Positions 59,826-64,000 of a stretch of 64,000 bases of DNA are shown here, one piece after another (position 1 is the first letter of the stretch; each line of letters opens with the position of its first letter). Under the pieces are notes generated by a model. The model did no database searches. It worked only from the letters and a program-made list of their open reading frames with translations, and was not told the DNA's origin. The translations under genes were made by a program, and so were the position numbers. This stretch comes from Pratylenchus scribneri (lineage: Eukaryota; Nematoda; Chromadorea; Rhabditida; Pratylenchidae): positions 1,674,001-1,738,000 of the forward strand of contig JAQSEB010000008.1 of assembly GCA_030063045.1 (NCBI GenBank). Reading direction: 5' to 3'.

Positions 59826-62800
59826 ATGACATCCGCATTCCCAACTCTTTCGCCAACTGCTTCAACTGTTCGAAAATCGTTCTTTGATGCATCTAGCATC
59901 GGTATCGGTACAATATCAAGCAGTGCCAATATTTCAATTTACCCGGTGAAGGAGCGGAAAGGAAAATCGCGCAATTTTTTAATCGTACATCCAACATTGA
60001 TCGAAATACATAAAAGTCAGAAAGATGCCAAAAATAAAAAGGCAGCGAAATATTTGGTTTGTATAAATTAATTTAAGCAACTAATTAAAAAAATTTAGGT
60101 TGATTTGGGCGATGTTTTCAATGTTTCAATGCAAAATGAACCTATTCAAATCAAGGAAGATTGCATTTCAATTATGGATCCGAATAGCACATTTTTTATA
60201 AAGCCATTAGAATCTGATTATGATTTACAAGCTTGGTTTGATTTAATTTTGGAACGCGCGAGAGAATGTCGCAGTACAAAATTGCTCAGACCAGTTTTCA
60301 GGGAAGAATATTTTGAGGTAAATCTTATTTAAAATAATTATTCATTTAAAAATTTAGTCTTCTTGGGATATCCAAATTGTCAAGAGGCCTAAATTACGTC
60401 GAAATTTTGCGAAGAAACAAATGGAAACACAAATAGAAGATTTAGCAGAAAAGAAACCGCAAATGTTGGGGCATCGCCGTCTTTGTATTTGTCCAAGTTC
60501 ATTCTTAATTTTTTCAATTGGTTGTAAACCAAGCACAAGTGTTGATACGCCATTTGACAAAAACAATTTTGTGGATCTTTCGGTAAAAATAAACCTATTT
60601 TATTCTATAATTTTTATAATTTAGCTTAACGTCATTTCAAATTATGGCACTCAAGAACGTTATTTCTTCGTTCGCATTGGTCGATGTTCTGAAATTGGAA
60701 GTGGAGAACTTTGGATGTCCACTGAAAATGGTGCATCAGCAAAATCAATGCACGAAAGAATTAGTGAAATTAACCAACGAGAATCGGAACGACGCAGAGC
60801 ACATGGAATTAAGATAAATTTGCCCACAATTAGTTCAAGTGTGCTGAAAAGTAGAGCACATAGGGAGCGGTCACAAACACAAAATATGCACAAAGTTGGC
60901 TCAAAGCAACGAATCAAAGAGAATTGTGAGAAAATAAACAACGAACAACAAGGATCGAGAAAGGTATCATCAAATTCCAATAGGGCAGATGAATCAAATC
61001 GGTCAAAACAACAACAAAATGATGGCTCAAATAGCAATTTAAGCTTGAATAGGTATTTTTCAATCTTATTATTAAACATTTTTAAATTAATCAGTCAATT
61101 GGAATCACGGCATCAATCTGTTCGAATGGATTCAGCCAGTTGTTTACAATCAATCCCAGAACGATTATTGCCTGGCGAGTCAAATTCAAGCAAGAAAAGT
61201 TCACTGGTTAATATGTTGGCTTCGAGAATTAGCTCAAAAATGTCAACAGGGAGTACGGGGAAACAAACAACAACATCAGCAGATGTTAAAATGGATCAAT
61301 TAACGGCGCCATGTTCGCCATCGGCTCAATCTATCGGAAAATTTTTCGAATTAGATGGGAAAGCTGGTAAAAGAATCAAATTTAATACATTTTGAACTGA
61401 TATATTTTTCTTTAAGGGAGTCAAAACAATTCTTTATTGAATTTGACTACCACATCAAATCAATCCGCCCGAAATTCAATCGTAAATTCCGTTTTGGGTC
61501 TTCGTTTGAATAGAAGAAATAGCATTACAAATACAAAAACAGCACAAAACAATCAACAACAATCGATTAGTCAAAAATCGGCATTACAACAATCATCCGC
61601 CTCATTTTCCACACAACCCAGCTATGATTGTGCTGAAGATTATATGACATATGATGCGGACGAAAAGAATCAATTTGGCGGTGGACATTCTTTGAAGCTG
61701 GGCAGTGTTGGAAGTAGAATGTCGGCATACGCATTGACACGTGAAGAATCACGCAAGAATAGTGGCAGCTTCACGGCTGGTGCACCCACAACAATGAGAC
61801 GTAAACCTAACTTTTTTATGCATTAAAAATTTGAATATTTTCTACAGAATTTTCAACAAGCAGTGCAATTGGCGGCATTTCAAGCCCTGATCCCCACCAT
61901 GATCATCCTTCTACAAATAAACGAAATTATCAAACAACATTTCCGGGTGATTATATTGAAATGAATATGGACAATCAAAATCAAATGGAAAATGCAAACA
62001 TTCCAAAACCATCTTCGGCTGAACCAATTTTTGCCCTCCAAGAAGTCCAATCCTACATTTCGAACAGTTCCGAAAGTTGTTGGACGCCAAATTCAAGCAA
62101 TACAAATCGATCCGAAATTCAATCTACGGCCGCAAATGCACCGCGTGCATATTCTCTCGGGTCTAGACCAGTGAATATTGGCGGTTCATCCGCCTCCAAT
62201 TCAAAGGCAGGCAGTTCAGAAATTGAACGAATTCCATCGACATTAATGCCTTCTCAACAATTATTGCATCCGTGTGCGAACAGCAATTCACCTCCAAATT
62301 ATTTGAAGAAAACAATTCTTGGCCAAACTGTGAAAAATATGATGAGCAAAGAAATAATTGAGAATTTGGGAAGTAAAAATGATGGAGAAAATAAACAAGA
62401 AAAACAACAAAATACGAAGAAGGGAGAAGAAGAAGAAAATAATATGGATGAATTGATGAATGCGGAAGTACGCAAAAGAGCATATTCCGTTGGCAGTAAA
62501 ACATGGTTAAAAACGTGTTTATTACTTTATAAAAATTAATATTTCAGGGTGAAACCATCCTTGAGGAAATTATCCACTGCAATTGCCGTACAACAGAAGA
62601 AGCGGCAACAACAAGATGATGAATTGGGCACCTCATTGGATGGTGACGATTCACGACGGAATACATATGGGGCAAAATCGATGGGCAGTTATGGTTCAAG
62701 CAGTTGTTATCCTCAATCAATGGAAGATCATATCGAAATTGATTTTGGTATAGACAATAATAAACAATATGAATTATTATTGTTTTTTATATCGCGATGA

Positions 62801-64000
62801 GTCACCCTCAATGGATTCATTGCCTTCGATGAATTCTCGCAATTCATCCCTTGGCAAACAAATTCCATTGGGTATTCGTTCTGCCCTTGACAATTTGTCA
62901 CATTTCCATGGCCCTAATGTTGGCCAACAAATGAAGCGGAAACGAAGTATTCCGGAAATGTCCCAAAATCTACAACAACAAATCCAACCACAATCAATGG
63001 AATCCACCACCACAGCGAGAATACAATCCAGTCCGGACCAACTCCTCCTCCATCCAAATCGACGTTCCACCTGCGATACTTCCACACTTCGACTGAAAGT
63101 GAGGGACAAAAAAACAACACATCATCAAAAGCGATCACCGCCAAGAATAACTTCTTCAATAACCAATTCGCCGCTTCCATCAAGCCAATCAACAAGTAGT
63201 GGCATTTCTTCTTCCTCCTCTCGATCCAATACAAATCCAAATGAATCATCCGGTGGAACAAAACACTCAAAAGAACCAATAATCGCGGAAGATGAAGACG
63301 ATTATATTTTATTGAGTACACCAAAAGTTCAACACCAACAACTCAATGTCCGTTCAATTGGTACAATTTTGGAATCTTCTTCGCCATGTTCCTCGCATTC
63401 TTCCGATGGAGAAGGGAAACGGCGCAATACAAAAATGGTTAATTATTATTATTAATTAATTTAAAATAAATTAGAATACTTTTAAGACAACTCGGGAAAA
63501 TATGTCACAATTGGATAAAAAAAATGGGGACAATTTTCTGGATGATTATTCACCATTAATTTTAAATGATAAAAGTCAATCATCCTCATCCACTTCTCAA
63601 CCAATTCCCGACGAACGAACCCAAACACGGCTGTCAATTTCTTCCAAAAGCAGTCGCAGCCCCAGCCAATCACCTCATCAACCGAGAAGAAAATTCTCGG
63701 CCCAAATTCAATGCACACCGGCAAAATCATATTTTCCAGTAGAACAATGCCAACAACAAAATAATAAGCAGCAAAGTTCATCGCCAACAACGCGGCGAAA
63801 AACATCAATGGCAACATTCTCTCAACGAGAACGAATGTCAATAGCAACAGATTTGGCAGAAAATTCATCACGCAAATTCACATGTCCAAATCTTGCCACC
63901 GTATCACAAAAAGAATGGAAACGAAATAATATGGAGAAGAAAAAGAAACAGCAAAAAGAATGTGATTATGCATTAATTTCAACAGAACAAGAATTAAAGT
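59826..64000 (+). CDS. ist-1: Insulin receptor substrate-like adaptor (IST-1-like), 3' end outside window
   Basis: Exons 59826-60056, 60099-60317, 60358-60582, 60625-61052, 61095-61366, 61417-61800, 61848-62505, 62548-62747, about 62796-63437 and 63487 onward. A PH domain opens the protein (SIYPVKERKGKSRNFLIVHP, DYDLQAWFDLILERAREC). An IRS-type PTB domain follows: SSWDIQIVKRPKL, MLGHRRLCICPSSFLIFSIG, RYFFVRIGRCSEIGSGELWM and ASAKSMHERISEI. A long Ser/Asn/Gln-rich tail carries tyrosine motifs typical of IRS docking sites: DYMTYD, GDYIEMNMDN, DYILLS, DYSPLI and DYALIS. YIEM fits the YxxM site for the PI3-kinase regulatory subunit. The junction between 62747 and 62796 lacks an acceptor in the right frame. 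IST-1 links insulin receptor signalling to PI3-kinase in nematodes. Confidence 0.85.

Overview
The window is nuclear DNA of a nematode. The genes are intron-rich with mostly 40-60 bp introns, the DNA is AT-rich, and several products are nematode hallmarks: a ZP-domain cuticlin, a multi-domain chitin-binding (CBD-1-like) protein, a COSA-1/CNTD1-like cyclin, VAB-3/PAX6 and an IST-1-like insulin receptor substrate. At least nine introns appear to use GC-AG instead of GT-AG splice sites. From memory, an unusually high GC-AG fraction has been reported for potato cyst nematodes, so a tylenchid plant parasite is a reasonable but unproven guess. Exon coordinates were read by hand from splice signals, reading-frame phase and protein motifs.  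Layout. 1-2658 (+) 3' part of a REXO-type RNA exonuclease. 4004-6371 (+) MFSD8-like MFS transporter. 7109-9301 (-) cuticlin. 10814-11366 and 11770-13270 (+) two tandem, probably related, small secreted proteins. 13531-18412 (-) chitin-binding protein with about 12-13 domains, with a repeat-filled intron. 18956-20671 (+) DEP-domain protein. 20961-22166 (-) Ig-like single-pass membrane protein. 22412-23983 (-) COSA-1-like cyclin. 24069-24438 a hAT-type MITE. 24734-26906 (+) SLC2 sugar transporter. 27053-27998 (-) PGAP2-like protein. 28514-32423 (-) USP31/43-like deubiquitinase. 33136-35365 (+) CELF RNA-binding protein with an apparent 2-nt deletion in RRM3. 35725-36274 (-) MPC2 and 36523-37713 (-) sideroflexin, a possible operon. 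38247-39516 (+) CDK1. 40045 to at least 47477 (-) PAX6/VAB-3, including a candidate alternative first exon for a paired-less isoform. 47478-54714 gene-poor and repeat-rich. 54715-58125 (-) a protein with three Plus-3 domains. 58322-59345 (-) LHPP-like phosphatase. 59826 to the window end (+) IRS/IST-1-like adaptor.  The repeats are as informative as the genes. There is a ~300-bp dispersed family in five copies, one 26-bp satellite at two loci 36 kb apart in opposite orientation, a ~250-bp inverted duplication with one copy in a PAX6 intron and the other upstream, a 127-bp MITE with a 4-bp target duplication, and long poly-C/poly-G runs confined to 41.8-54.3 kb. I saw no complete autonomous transposon, tRNA, rRNA or CRISPR array.
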